Below are positions 13,101-25,100 of a stretch of 64,000 nucleotides of DNA, piece by piece (positions within the stretch are counted from its first letter, which is position 1; each line of letters begins with the position of its first letter). Under the pieces are notes generated by a model. It had not been told where the DNA came from, did not search any database, and saw only the letters and a list, made by a program, of their open reading frames with translations. The stretch is taken from positions 7,142,626-7,206,625 of the forward strand of contig CM043875.1 of NCBI GenBank assembly GCA_023846275.1, given 5' to 3'. Made by a program: the position numbers and the translations under genes. The DNA comes from Vanilla planifolia (Eukaryota > Streptophyta > Magnoliopsida > Asparagales > Orchidaceae).

Positions 13101-16100
13101 ATTTTGTGCTGCATTGTCGGTTTTCGTCACTTTGTCTCTTTGATTTTTTTCATCCATCTTGGATTTAATAAGTTTGGAGGTAATCTCCTAATTAGGTAAT
13201 TGTTGATCAACACCAAGATTTCTATTTATCTCCTGGGATAGTTGGCAATTTCAGGCTTTCTGTACTTCAAGAAGATGTTAGCCAGGGGCATTTTAGGCAT
13301 ACAGTAATTTACCAAATTCTCACACCTCGTGCCTCATTAGGTATCTAAAACCGTATGTTCGTTGGCTATGTGAGGAACCTGATTGTCCATTTTGAAAATA
13401 TGTGTTTCTTTTCTGGATATACAATATACGAGTGGGGTATATCCCTTTATCTAATCCATTCTTTATATGAAAATAAATGGTACATTAGTTTGACTTGACT
13501 ACCAATTTTTCAACTCAGCTTTTTAAGCATGATGCTTTTGAATTTCCCTGTGGAACTCTTGTAATTGTCCTTGTTGTAGGCTTGATTTACATTTGAAGGT
13601 GTTTGCATCCGTGCTGACTGTTGTTTTAATTCTTTTGCCTAGCGTTCATCATTTATTCAACATTGTGCTTTGCTTATGGATTAACTTGTGATTCAAGGTC
13701 AAGAATGACGTTGACTTCTTGTACTTATTGGCTGATGCTGCTGCTATAGCGGTATGCATATCTTTTCATTGAATTAAATTCTAAAAGATCATCTAATGGC
13801 TCAACAACCTGCTTCTTAAGTTTTCAGTTCCAGTATGGAAATCCAGATGTTCTATGCTCCCCTCTGCTCGAAGCAAAGAAGTTAAACGAGAACTTAGTGG
13901 TAAGCTAATCTTTTCCTTTTGATGAATTTGTAAATCATTTATTTTAGTTATCTGAATTTCCCAAAATAATACATTTTGTAATAATTTGCTGGTATAACAT
14001 TGGTGTTATAGGATTCTTTTTTATGGAGTGAAAATGTTACTCTGTAATCTCCTTTAAAAGATAATTGTGTGTCAATTTATCCAAGTTATATTTCAATAAG
14101 AAATTCTGGATCCAAATCTTTTAGTTACTCTCAAAAAGGAAAATATTAACTTTTGGTTAATTTTGATGAAGGTGACACCTTGGATCATGCTTGCCATTTT
14201 AACTATAATCCACCTTGTTGTAGGTATGTTTTTAATCTGGCCTGTAATTATCATTAAAGATCGATACCAATAAATCGGCATGTTTAGGTGTATACTTTAG
14301 TAAAATATAATAATTTAAAAAATCTTGCTCATAGGAGATGAAGTTGAACATAGTTGTATTATTGCGTTTTACATGTTAGAAAATATATTGTTTATCTTTT
14401 GTAATTTTTTTTGAATATTGACCATGGCCTATGTGGTGTGTATGTCACTCAAGATTAAGTATAAAATAAGCGGTGTTTGTTGAGGATGGTAAAAATTTTA
14501 TTTGGTAAGGACATTCTTTTATCCTACTAAAAGTCACTCAACTACCCTACTAGTTAAAAAGTGTCTTCCATTTTGGCAGCCCTATAAACGTGTGCCATGT
14601 TATGGCCAAAAGAGAAGAAAAAAAAAATACGAGGGATGTCATTCATTGCCAGGCATAAAGGTTGTCGATAGGCTCCTGTGAATAATAACAGTGACTGGTA
14701 GAGCATCCCCCTCCTAGCAAATGCTATCAGCTTGAGTATCTTGTAGTGATGCAAAAGCAACAACCTTCCATGCTACACAATCCTCCAGCACCTGTGCCAT
14801 AAACAAGACAACTTAGAACCCTCTAGCATTGAACAGTTGGTTGGCATTATCTTTGACAACGATACTAATCCTAATTGATCCATCCGGCTATGCAAATTTG
14901 TCAAAGTTGAGCTTGACCCAACCTTGTTGAGGGGAGTGAGTGGGAAATCCACCACAATGAAGAAGGGCAAAGAAAGCCATGAAGGAAAGGTGGATCCCAA
15001 TGCTCGGTGTTAACAAAGAAATCTTAAGGAAGCATCAAAGGAGTTAATGCCACCAACTATGAACTGGGTAGCATCTCAAGCCACCAGAGCATCTCTCCAC
15101 TCTTTGAGCTTATGGAACTTATGGGATTTTAGTCGCATCACTTGCTTTCAAGACAAGTAGTGGATAACTAGTCATTGTACATCCTTACTCTAAAGGAAGG
15201 TGCGAATCATCCTCTCAATGTTGGATATAACCTTAAATAGATTAATGGAAGCGTCTTGCGGTATACATAAGCATGAAAGTCAAGATTGTGTAGATTGACG
15301 CAACCTTGCCAGCAATAGAAAGTGTCTTGGTGCCCCACATAGATATTTTGTTTGTAATTGCTTAAATAATACAAGAGAAACCCATTACCATAGGTTGCCC
15401 AAACCACAAAGGCAACCTTATGTATGTGTTGATGTGACTTGTTATAGTCCAGCTTCCTAGTTATCATCTATTGGCAATACTAAGCAACCTTATAGAAGAA
15501 ACATTGAAGATTTGTTCTTGTTGAGTTACTACCTCAAGGCTAGGTCTTAATTAGCAATAACACTTAAAATCTCCTTGATTGTTGATGACATAGTGTAATA
15601 TCCTGAAAAAAAAAAAAAAAAAAAAAAAAGAGACGCACGGGTGTCGGACGCGAGGCGATCCGCGTGTCGCCGCGTGTCGCTGCGTGCGCTCGTACGCCCC
15701 GACCCCGAGAGGAATTAAAGGATTAGGGTTCTTCGTGCCGAACCATGCGAACGATTTTTCCCCCGCAGCAGTTTCCGTCCTGACGAAAATCGGAAGAAGG
15801 GAGAGTTCGGCGGCGGCGATTTCGGGTCCCGAGCTCAGCGAGGAGGGGAATCGGGTAAGTTCCGAGCCCTTTTCTCTTTCCCGAGCTTTTCTCTCTCTTC
15901 TCGAGCGGTCTCTCTCCTCGAACCGTAGAAGGGAAAGTATTTTTTTTGATTTTTGGAATTCTTGCGGTGCAGCCCTTTCTCGTTTTCCGTGCCGAGAAAG
16001 GAGGGTTGCATGCGAGTGTCGGCTTGATCCGAGGGGAATTTCTGAACCGTGCAGCGGTCGGCGGCAGCCTCCGGTGAGTTTCTTTTGTTGTTCTTAAGCC

Positions 16101-19100
16101 GGTGGTAAGAGGTTTTCTATTTATCTTATCCCCTTGAATTATTTTGTGCTTGAGCAGTGTTAAAAAGGGGGAAGAAATTGAAAAGAAGTGTTGAGAAGAA
16201 AAGGAAGGGGAAGAGGAAGAGGCCAAAGAATGGCAGGACTCTCAGGAACTCAGGTAGGTGAATTTATTTAAATAGTAATGTAAGTAGTGATTGTTATTTT
16301 ATTATAAAAGCATGGCTTTGAAATATTATGGCATTATATGAAAATGAAATGAGAATTTGCAATATGATACTATGGTATAGTAAAATGTAAAGCATGCCAA
16401 AGAAAATGTGTAGAGGTATCGATTATGCCTCTTAAAGGGTTAAATTCCCTAAAAAGAAAAGTAAAAAAAAAAGAGAAAAGAATTGACCCTAGATCGCATC
16501 CCAGTAGTCCCCGGACATATGAGCACCAGCACAGGATGCTGGGCATGATGAGATGGCATAGAGACCTCCCCCGCATTGCTAGTACTTTGTGCAGGGCTGA
16601 GTGCGGAGGGATATGATGAGATCGAGACATCTTGTATATGGCTAGCACTTTGTGCAGGGCTGAGATACGGAGATGGTCCGACGTGATAGAGATCGAGACA
16701 TCTCGTATATGGCTAGCACTTTGTGCAGGGCTGAGATACGGAGATGGTCCGACGTGATAGGCTTGGCCAGCCACGATATGCCTACGGGCAATGGTCTCTA
16801 GATGAGATAGATGCCATAGAGATGTGATATGATATGATAGGGATGGGGGATGTGGATCATGGGGAAAGTCTGGGACCCAGCAAGAAAAGAAAAGAAAAAA
16901 AAAATGAATAAGAAAAAAAAAAAGAATTGAAAAGAAGAAGAAATGAATTGCATACTTTGCTTGATTCATTGCATGCTGATTTCAGATTTATCTTTGCCAT
17001 ATTTACATTTGAGATAAAGCATGTTGTTGGATATTCATCATGTTATATCCTTGTAGCCATAGCATTCACCTACTGGGCTTTATAAGCTCATTTCCCCTAC
17101 TTACATTACAGGACATGCCACTGATTCACAGAGAGAGGGTGCTTAGGATGGTATGGGACTTTGTACAAACGTATCTGTTATTTCGTTTTTTGTAATTTTT
17201 GTACAGGATTTCCCAAGTGACAGGTATGCATATATTGAAGTTGCTGTTGATTATAAAGGTAACAGTTTTATTTTGTTTGCGTCACCCTCGCCTAGTTTTA
17301 CAGTTGTGTCCTCAATTATATGCTGCTATGCTCTGATTAGCTGATTTTATCAGTAGATTATAGTGATAGTTTAGGCGGGGCGTGACACATAGAGCATAAA
17401 GAAGGACATCATCTACAAATAGCAAATTGGAGAACTGAGGTCTCACCTTTGAGTTCATGATGCCAAGTGGAGTGCCTTTTCTCAAGCCTCCTTTGAAGCA
17501 GTAATGACAACTTTGGGTATAGAATGAATAGGTAAATAAGGGGTAGCCTTGATGATAGCCATAGGTTGCTAGAAACTAATGGGATTGTGTCTCAATAACT
17601 AAGAGAGCAAATCTTGAGTGGGCCACACATGTATGGGCTTAGTTATACCATTCGAAGAAAATGCTAAAATGATGAAGTTATGCCCATTATAAAGTCTATT
17701 TGTCTTTAATCATATTCTTGTTCCATGACTACTTTGATTGATATTGATCTGTCTACGAGGTGTTCTCTTCCCGAGTCCTCGCCAACAAACTTTTTTTTTA
17801 GAGTAGCAATAGTGGAAGTAGAAGTGGAAGTGGATATTGGCAAGAAGCAAAGAAAGAAAGAAAAAAAGAAGACTTTTGTCATAAGGAGATTTAATTCTCT
17901 GAAAACTTTTCTTTCAAGGGATTTTGAATTCATGAAGTTTTGGATCCCAAAATTCTCTGAATTTTCCAAGTTTTAACTTTCTATAAGTTCTAACTTACAA
18001 ATTCTAACTTGCTTCATACATTTTTTTTTCACCAATTTATATAGAGGTTTACGCAATATTTAACCAAAAATATGTGATTTTGATTGAAAATTTAAAATCT
18101 CCCAAATTCTGCACCTATCCATGCATTTGGTTCCTACGTGTCGCATCTGTATGGCTGTTCTAGAGGGACTGTCTGCGCACAGACAACTTGTCACACGTGC
18201 TTTAGGTGGTTGACTGGCACACGTGTGCCTATTCCACCTGAATGTCAGCGCTAGCACACATGGGTGCTTTGTGTGACGCGCCCTTCTGTGTCCATGCCTG
18301 CCCTTTGCACAGTGCTCAATTAGCATGCTGTAGCGCCCTCCGATGTACTTGCCGTGTGTCTCCACGTGCAGCCTAGCTCGTGGTTTTGTTGCTTCATGTT
18401 GCATCGTCGATTTTCGTTGTATTGTCTTCTCCTTTGATCTTTTTCATCCATTTTAAATTTAGTAAGTTTAGAACCCTCTATAAACTCTGAAGAAGCAAGC
18501 CTATGCATGATCTTTTGTGCCATGATACAATTATCCATGATAGACATGCCCAAAATTAATACATCGTGCTTAGTAGCAATCAACTCACCAAAAAGGTTCT
18601 ACATTCTCCTGACATAAATGTTGGCCATCATCTTATAAATAGTAGTATAAAGGTTGATTAATTGAAACTACTCCGAATAAAAGCTCTTTGCACCTTTGGA
18701 AAAGGCACACTAAGCGTGCTTTGCCATCGTTATGGCATCACCATAGTGTCAAAGAATTGTTGAACAATAGAATAGATTCTTGCTAGTTACATCTTAGTAA
18801 CTTTTGAAAAAAGATTCCATGATTTCATTTACACTTGTACAATTGGCTTTCAAGGAAACTATGAATCTTTATTGAAAAATGGGAGTTATATGTCTATGCA
18901 ATAAGGAGATGAATTATGAAAATTGTAATATCAAAGTAAACAAGTTAAACACAACCAATGTTTATTGAGATTCTTAGTTGCTCCTAAAACTTAATTAGAA
19001 AACTCTTATTAACTCTAAAACCTTTGTATAAGGATTTCAATAAAGAAGGTACATAAGAGATTTTTGGGTTAGTTCGATCTGAAATTGAATTTACGTCTTG

Positions 19101-22100
19101 ACCAAAAGGCTAGACAAACACAAAACTTCTTTCATAAAAGCAAGTAAAAAAAATATCACACTGATCCAAATGAGCTTACAAACGTAAGGTCGAAGGATCC
19201 TATAAAGTTCTGGGCCAAAGAACTTTACATTGTTGGCTCAAAAAACTTTATAAGGCATTGGGTCAAAAGGTCATAAGAGTAATTTTCTAAAAGACCTTAC
19301 AATATGGCCAAAATATCGATAAATGAAATAAGAACTAAGTCTCAATAATGAAACAAAAGAACAATATAAAAGCTCAATAATACAAAGTTCTATAACCTGA
19401 TAATAATATCAAAAAGCACACGATAATGTTACAAGAATAAGCTTAAGAAAGATATTCAAGTTAGCTCTAGGTATTCCTTGCTTAATGGCTAAGAAAAGTG
19501 TATATATAGCTCTTTACAACTTTAGCTCAGCTTTCTTAACCCAATCTTGAAGTTCATGATAATATTCAATCATGAAAGCTTCCTAAAAGATTTGTAATTG
19601 ATCATTAGTATTTTCTCAAAATTTAGGACCCATTTATAATTTTATAGAACGGATTCCAATAGTTCCAAACTCATCCAATGGTGTTTGAATGACTATCTTA
19701 GAATATTCTAAATTTTGGTCAAATTAATTATAAAAAATGAACCAAACATATAATAAGTTCTAAGGATTATACTATACATTAGGTGCTAATTTTTACTAAC
19801 TACTGTATGTTAAATAAAAACATGTCATACTTAATCCTTGGGTTTGACTGACTTCACAGGACGTTGACTCAAATGAATTAAATGTATTATATATTAAATA
19901 TTAACTTGATCAGGAAATCAAAAGCCAAAAAAAATATAGAAAAAAAAAAAAAGAAAACAAACGCAAAAAAAGAGAAATGATGTCATCAAATGCAAGCAGT
20001 GTGCATGCTCGACTTCGGGAGGCGTGTACCACAGGGCTGGTGCCCAACATTGGGTGCCGCACATGTGCAAGCGCACGTGCCCGCATTTAGGCGTTGTGCA
20101 CTGCAAGGTAGGTGTCCGACTTTGGGCAGCTGAATTACAGGGCGGGCTCCCAAATTCAGGCACCGCAATAACAGGTGCATACGCACATGCCTGCTATCGG
20201 GCGCCGCACAAGTGCAAGCGCATGGACCTAACTTGGGCGCTGTATGCACGCTTTTCTATGTGATTATTTTGCCTTTTGCACGTGCACAACACACAATCGG
20301 GCGAACGGTGCAAGCGCTGTGCTTGCATGGTTAGGGTTGTGGAAGACGTGTGAGTTGGAGATCCGTGCACACAGGCAACAGGTTGGTTAGCTCAAAATTT
20401 CAAAGTTCGTCAGGGGCAATTGCATTTTTTTGTATTTTGGTTATGTATTAAATATTGTATTTAAGCTCTATATTAAGGGGTAAGAATACTGAATAAAGAC
20501 AACTTTTTGAGAGGAATTTTTATAGAGATCTTTTTGAGAACTTTTTGAGAGAATTTTCTTGAAGGAATTTTTAGAAAGGGGAGGATTGGATATTAGTCTA
20601 GAGAAGAATCCAAATTGAATTAAAAAAAATTGAGAGTTTTGAGAATTAGAACATTGTTATAAAATTTAGAAATTACTTGAAGGGAATCTTCTTGGAAAAC
20701 TTATTATTTGTGACAAAAGTATTTCTCTTTCTCCTTCTTCCTTTGCTCATAGCTATATTCATGTTTCTACTTCCGTTGCGACTGCTCTGAAAAAGGTCTG
20801 TTGACTAGGACGCGAGGCGGGACCACCCTCACACACAGATCATATTATTTTGGTATCACAGATACTTCGATTCTAAGTTGATGACAAGAACTAAAAAGAA
20901 AGGACTTGAGGAGCAAACCTCAAAAGAAAATCAAGACGAGGCTTTAGTCGAGGTGACTGTGCCGACTGCTTCAGCATCAAGCTTGGAGGCACAGGTAGCT
21001 CTATTAACACAAGTACAAGTGTTAATGGAAATTGTGCTAAAATCCTAATCCCTTTTGACGACGAATCCAAAAGACAATCTGTTAAAAGAAGATACTTTTA
21101 ATTAGAGGCATTTTATATTAAGTAATTTTATCAAAATAATTGGAGATAAAGATGAAAATGATATCAATCTCATTTTTTCGATGCAAGAGAATTGATAGTG
21201 TCCTTTTAAGGTAGATGTTACACTGGAATTACCAACTTATGATCATACAGTAGATGTAAAGAAATTAGATGTCTTGTTGGAATAATTGGAGACATATTTC
21301 TCTCTACATGACTATTTCTTATCTGACAATGTAGCATATGCTCGACTTAAAATGACAAGTCATGCATTAGCCTAGTGGAATGCTCACCTCAAAAATGATA
21401 GTTATAAAAGTAACATGGAATCCATTTAAACAACTAATCCGAGAAGAATTTTATCCCATGGGTTATATGGGGACGAAGGTAGAGAAAGTGACAGTCTATA
21501 ACAGCAACAAGGATAAACGATGCAAGAATATACCACAAAATTTCGACAAACCATTAGTTTGGGAATATCTATTGAAGAAATGAAGACATTGTCAAAGTAC
21601 ATTGTAGGTCTGTATTATCTTATTGTTATCGAACTATCTTTTTTTCCTATTCAATCTTTGAAGTAAGCCAATAACTATGGTTATTGAAAAGAATAACGAA
21701 TGCAACTGGATAAAGTTTGAAGGATAAGGTACCAAGAGGTTTGAGTATAAGTTTGAAAAAGAGCAGTAAAAGAAAAATATTATCCAACAAAATTTATTAC
21801 GGCTATAACAAACAACAAAAATCAGAAGTAGTACTATGATCATTGCAAGAAGACAGGACACATAAAAAAATGTTGGAAATTGCATCCTAATCTTTTTTAA
21901 AAAAAATTCAAGAAGAACAATGTACTTATTACAATAGAAACTGAAAAGAGACTACAAACTGCTTCACAAAAAGATGAAACTTTATCTCTTATGGTGACTC
22001 TAAAGGAGATATCGCATGAAGTGAAACAAAAGAAAACTTTTTACTATTAGAATACAAGTGGAGAAAGAACTTATCTGTACTATTGTCGACATTAGAAGAG

Positions 22101-25100
22101 AAAAGAACCTAATATCCAAAGGTATTGTGGAAAGGCTAAAGTTGGAAACTACATCACATTTTTTTGGGGTAGATCCATAATGACTCTGAGACAATAATTA
22201 AAAACAATACAAGGTGAAGTTTGTTATCACCAAAGACTACATCGATGAGGCTGTCTGCAAAATGGTACCTCTAAAAGTTTGTCAGATTATACTAGCGAAT
22301 TGCTACTTGTGGGATTGAGATATCATCTACTATCGATGAGCACAACAATATCTGTTCTCGAAGGATGGACAACATTTCCTTTTAGAATGAGACAATGAAA
22401 CAGTGATAAAGTGTATTGTTGGTGTTGAACAATTGAGGTTAGCAAATGGTTGCCAAAAATATATGTTGCAAACAAGATCCAAGAAACTATTTGATGTGAT
22501 TGATAAAAGTCTCATTTTGTCAAAGAAGACAACCAAATATCAGTTCAATAAGGAAGATTCGATGGGACTTGAACCTTAAAAAGAAAGGGACATGATCAGG
22601 AGATCAAAAGCTAAAGAAAAAATGCTGAAAAAAAAGAAAAAAACATACAAAAAAAGGGAGATGACATCAATAGATGTAAGCGGCACTTGCATCCGACTTT
22701 GGGTGGCGTGCACCATAGGGTAGGCACCTGACTTCGGGCGCCATACGCGTGTAAGCGCACGTGCCCGCCTTTGGGCGCCAAGGCAGGCATTGAGCTTCGG
22801 GCACCGCAACAGTAGGCTCATGCGCCTGACTTGGGAGTGACGTGTGTGCTTTTCTGTGCGAACAATTTAGCCCCTGGTACATGCACAACACGTGACTGGG
22901 AGGACGGTGCAGGCGTGCGGAAGACGCGCACACGCCTGACTAGGCGTGCGGAAGACGTGCGCACGCCTGGCTAGGCGTATGGAAGACTCACAAGCGAAAG
23001 ATCCTTGCGCTTAGGAAACGGGTTAGTCGGCTCGAAATTTCAAAGTTCAACAGGGGCAATTGCATCTTTTTGTAATTTGGTTATATATTAAAATATTGTA
23101 TTTGAGTTCTATCTAAAGGGGTAAGAATGTTGAATGATGGTAGAACTTTCAGAGAGATTTTAAGAGAGGAGAGATCTTTTTGAGTAGAACTTTTTGAGAG
23201 AACTTTCCATGAGGAATTTTTAGAGAGGGAACGACTAGAGATTAGTTTAGAGAAAAATTCGAAGTGAATTTAGAAAAATTAAGAGAGTTTTGAGAATCAA
23301 AACTTTATTGTAAAATTTAAAAATTTTCTTGAAGGGAATCTTCTTGGAAATTTGTAACAAAAGTACTTCTCCTTCTCTTTCTTCCTTTGCTTCTAGCTAT
23401 ATTCAGCTTCCACTTCTATTGCGACTACTCTAAAAAATGTCTGCTGATGAGGACTAGAGGCAAGAACACTCTCACAGACAGATTATTACTATAAGTATCG
23501 AGTTTAGGTTATGCACTTAGTGCACCTTTTGTTTCCACAATGTATTAAATAGTTTGAACTAAACATATTGCATATTAAGTGTAGTGTATCATACACAAGG
23601 TTTTGAAAACATTTTTTCTCTCAGGTACAAATTTACTTAACATACGTACCAAGTCAAACTAAACATATTGTATGTTAGGCATAATGTAATGTATGTTATA
23701 TTCAATTTTGGACCTTCTTATGTGAATGATTGCCTAAAACTAACATAAGTATAATGTCTTTTGTGAAAAATATATTTGAAAAGTTTTTACGACACGTTCA
23801 ATTCTTCAACATTTTTTTGTAGTGTTTCTAGAATATTTTCTTAGGTGTTAATATTCTAAAAACTAATAGACTCTAAAACACATCTTCTCTAAGTGTGCTT
23901 ATGCTTAATGTTTTGTGTTCGTTATGTTCTCGCAAAATGCTGCTAATTAAATCTTTAAATCAAAAACTAAAGCATTCTAATTGGTTTATCTAGATAATCT
24001 TGAGATGCATAATGTGAAATATTTAAAGGAAAAGTATTAGTATAACAAGAAGTTATACATAGATCAAGGGTGCAACAATCTCTTCATAATTAATTAGAGT
24101 TATCAAGCTATCAACTTAGTCAAGGACGATGACCACCCTTAATGGCCAACAAAATATTTGGAGTTAGCTAGATCAAAAAGCACCACTTTTTGGTGAAGTT
24201 GTTGGCAAGCATAGATAAAACCTCTTACATGTTTGCTATCTTCGTGCCATCTTCAGCTAAGCAGTATTCAATCTTGTTTGTCTCCTCCTATAAGAAACAA
24301 TGCGGTGGCAATAAGTTGTCTTTCGATTACCTTGAGCCAATCACCAAACCTTGGTGTGAACTGCCAGTGTTGCTCCTTTATGGACAAATCCTCTCTTTGG
24401 AACTCCGAGCTCTAGTGGTTTGTGATATTCTCTTTCAATTGTTTTATAGTAAGCAAAAAATCCCGCACTTGTGTCTCTAATGGAATGGGCACACCTGTGT
24501 CTAAGCATATAATTGGGGCTCCCCTTAGTTGGCCACCTCCACACATGAGTGGGAACTACCGTAACCTCATCCAACGATACCCACATATCCTTGAACTTTA
24601 GACAATTACCTTGTGATCTAAAATCTAGTTGGTTTAACAAAAAAAAAAAAATAGGGAATGATTTGACACGATGAAAACAAGTGTATAGGATGGATGCCTA
24701 GGCGTCTCATGAGGCCCTCTTAGTTCATCAAAACTTTATTTAGTCTCTCTCACATCTTAGCACACCCTCCTTTTTACTGTACCAAATAAATAATCTTTTC
24801 AAACCCCAAATCATGCAAATTCTTCTGAGACAAAGGCTAAGAACTCCTTTGAGACTGGCCTCGATATGGTAAAAAAGGTAGTTAAAGTCATCTCCCACAA
24901 TGTTCAGCCATACATCTTGAAGAAGTCAACCAAGGACTGCCAAATTGCTATGTAATGAATGCAGCCCTTTTTTGCATATACAACACAAAACAGCTAGTTG
25001 GGTTCAATGCCTGTTGAAGCCTTTGCAACAATAAACTGCTTCTAGGTGGAAACAATCCTGATGGTGTGAAAGACAAAGCAGCACGATATCCTCGGATAGC

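Larger units (their letters stand above)
19907..23485 (+). mobile_element. LTR retrotransposon copy B (complete gag-protease only element)
   Basis: 5' LTR 19907-20842 (TGATCAGG...ACAGATCA), 3' LTR 22593-23485 (TGATCAGG...ACAGATTA). Flanking 5-mers TAACT/TTACT match at 4 of 5. A primer-binding-site-like TGGTATCACAG lies at 20851 and a polypurine tract AAAAAGAAAGGGA at about 22578-22590. The 1.75-kb interior encodes a gag start (MTRTKKKG), a gag core, a single zinc knuckle and a retropepsin-like segment, then goes straight to the polypurine tract. No RT, RNase H or integrase. Stops are numerous, so it is not active. The LTRs differ clearly from each other, so the insertion is old. Copy A has the same structure. 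Confidence 0.88.

Noticed and set aside
12729-13157. 142-codon minus-strand ORF, Arg- and Ala-rich, with overlapping ORFs on the other strand
   Set aside because: It lies within the GC-rich module of an LTR. GC-rich DNA has few stops in any frame, and no domain is visible.
15684-16226. Opposed ORFs of 137 and 167 codons near 15.7-16.2 kb
   Set aside because: They fall in the GC-richer part of solo LTR E, whose boundaries are fixed by the CATAG duplication; no protein family is visible.
24190-24480. 96-codon plus-strand ORF
   Set aside because: The minus strand of this interval encodes the LINE endonuclease-RT linker, so this ORF is antisense to it.
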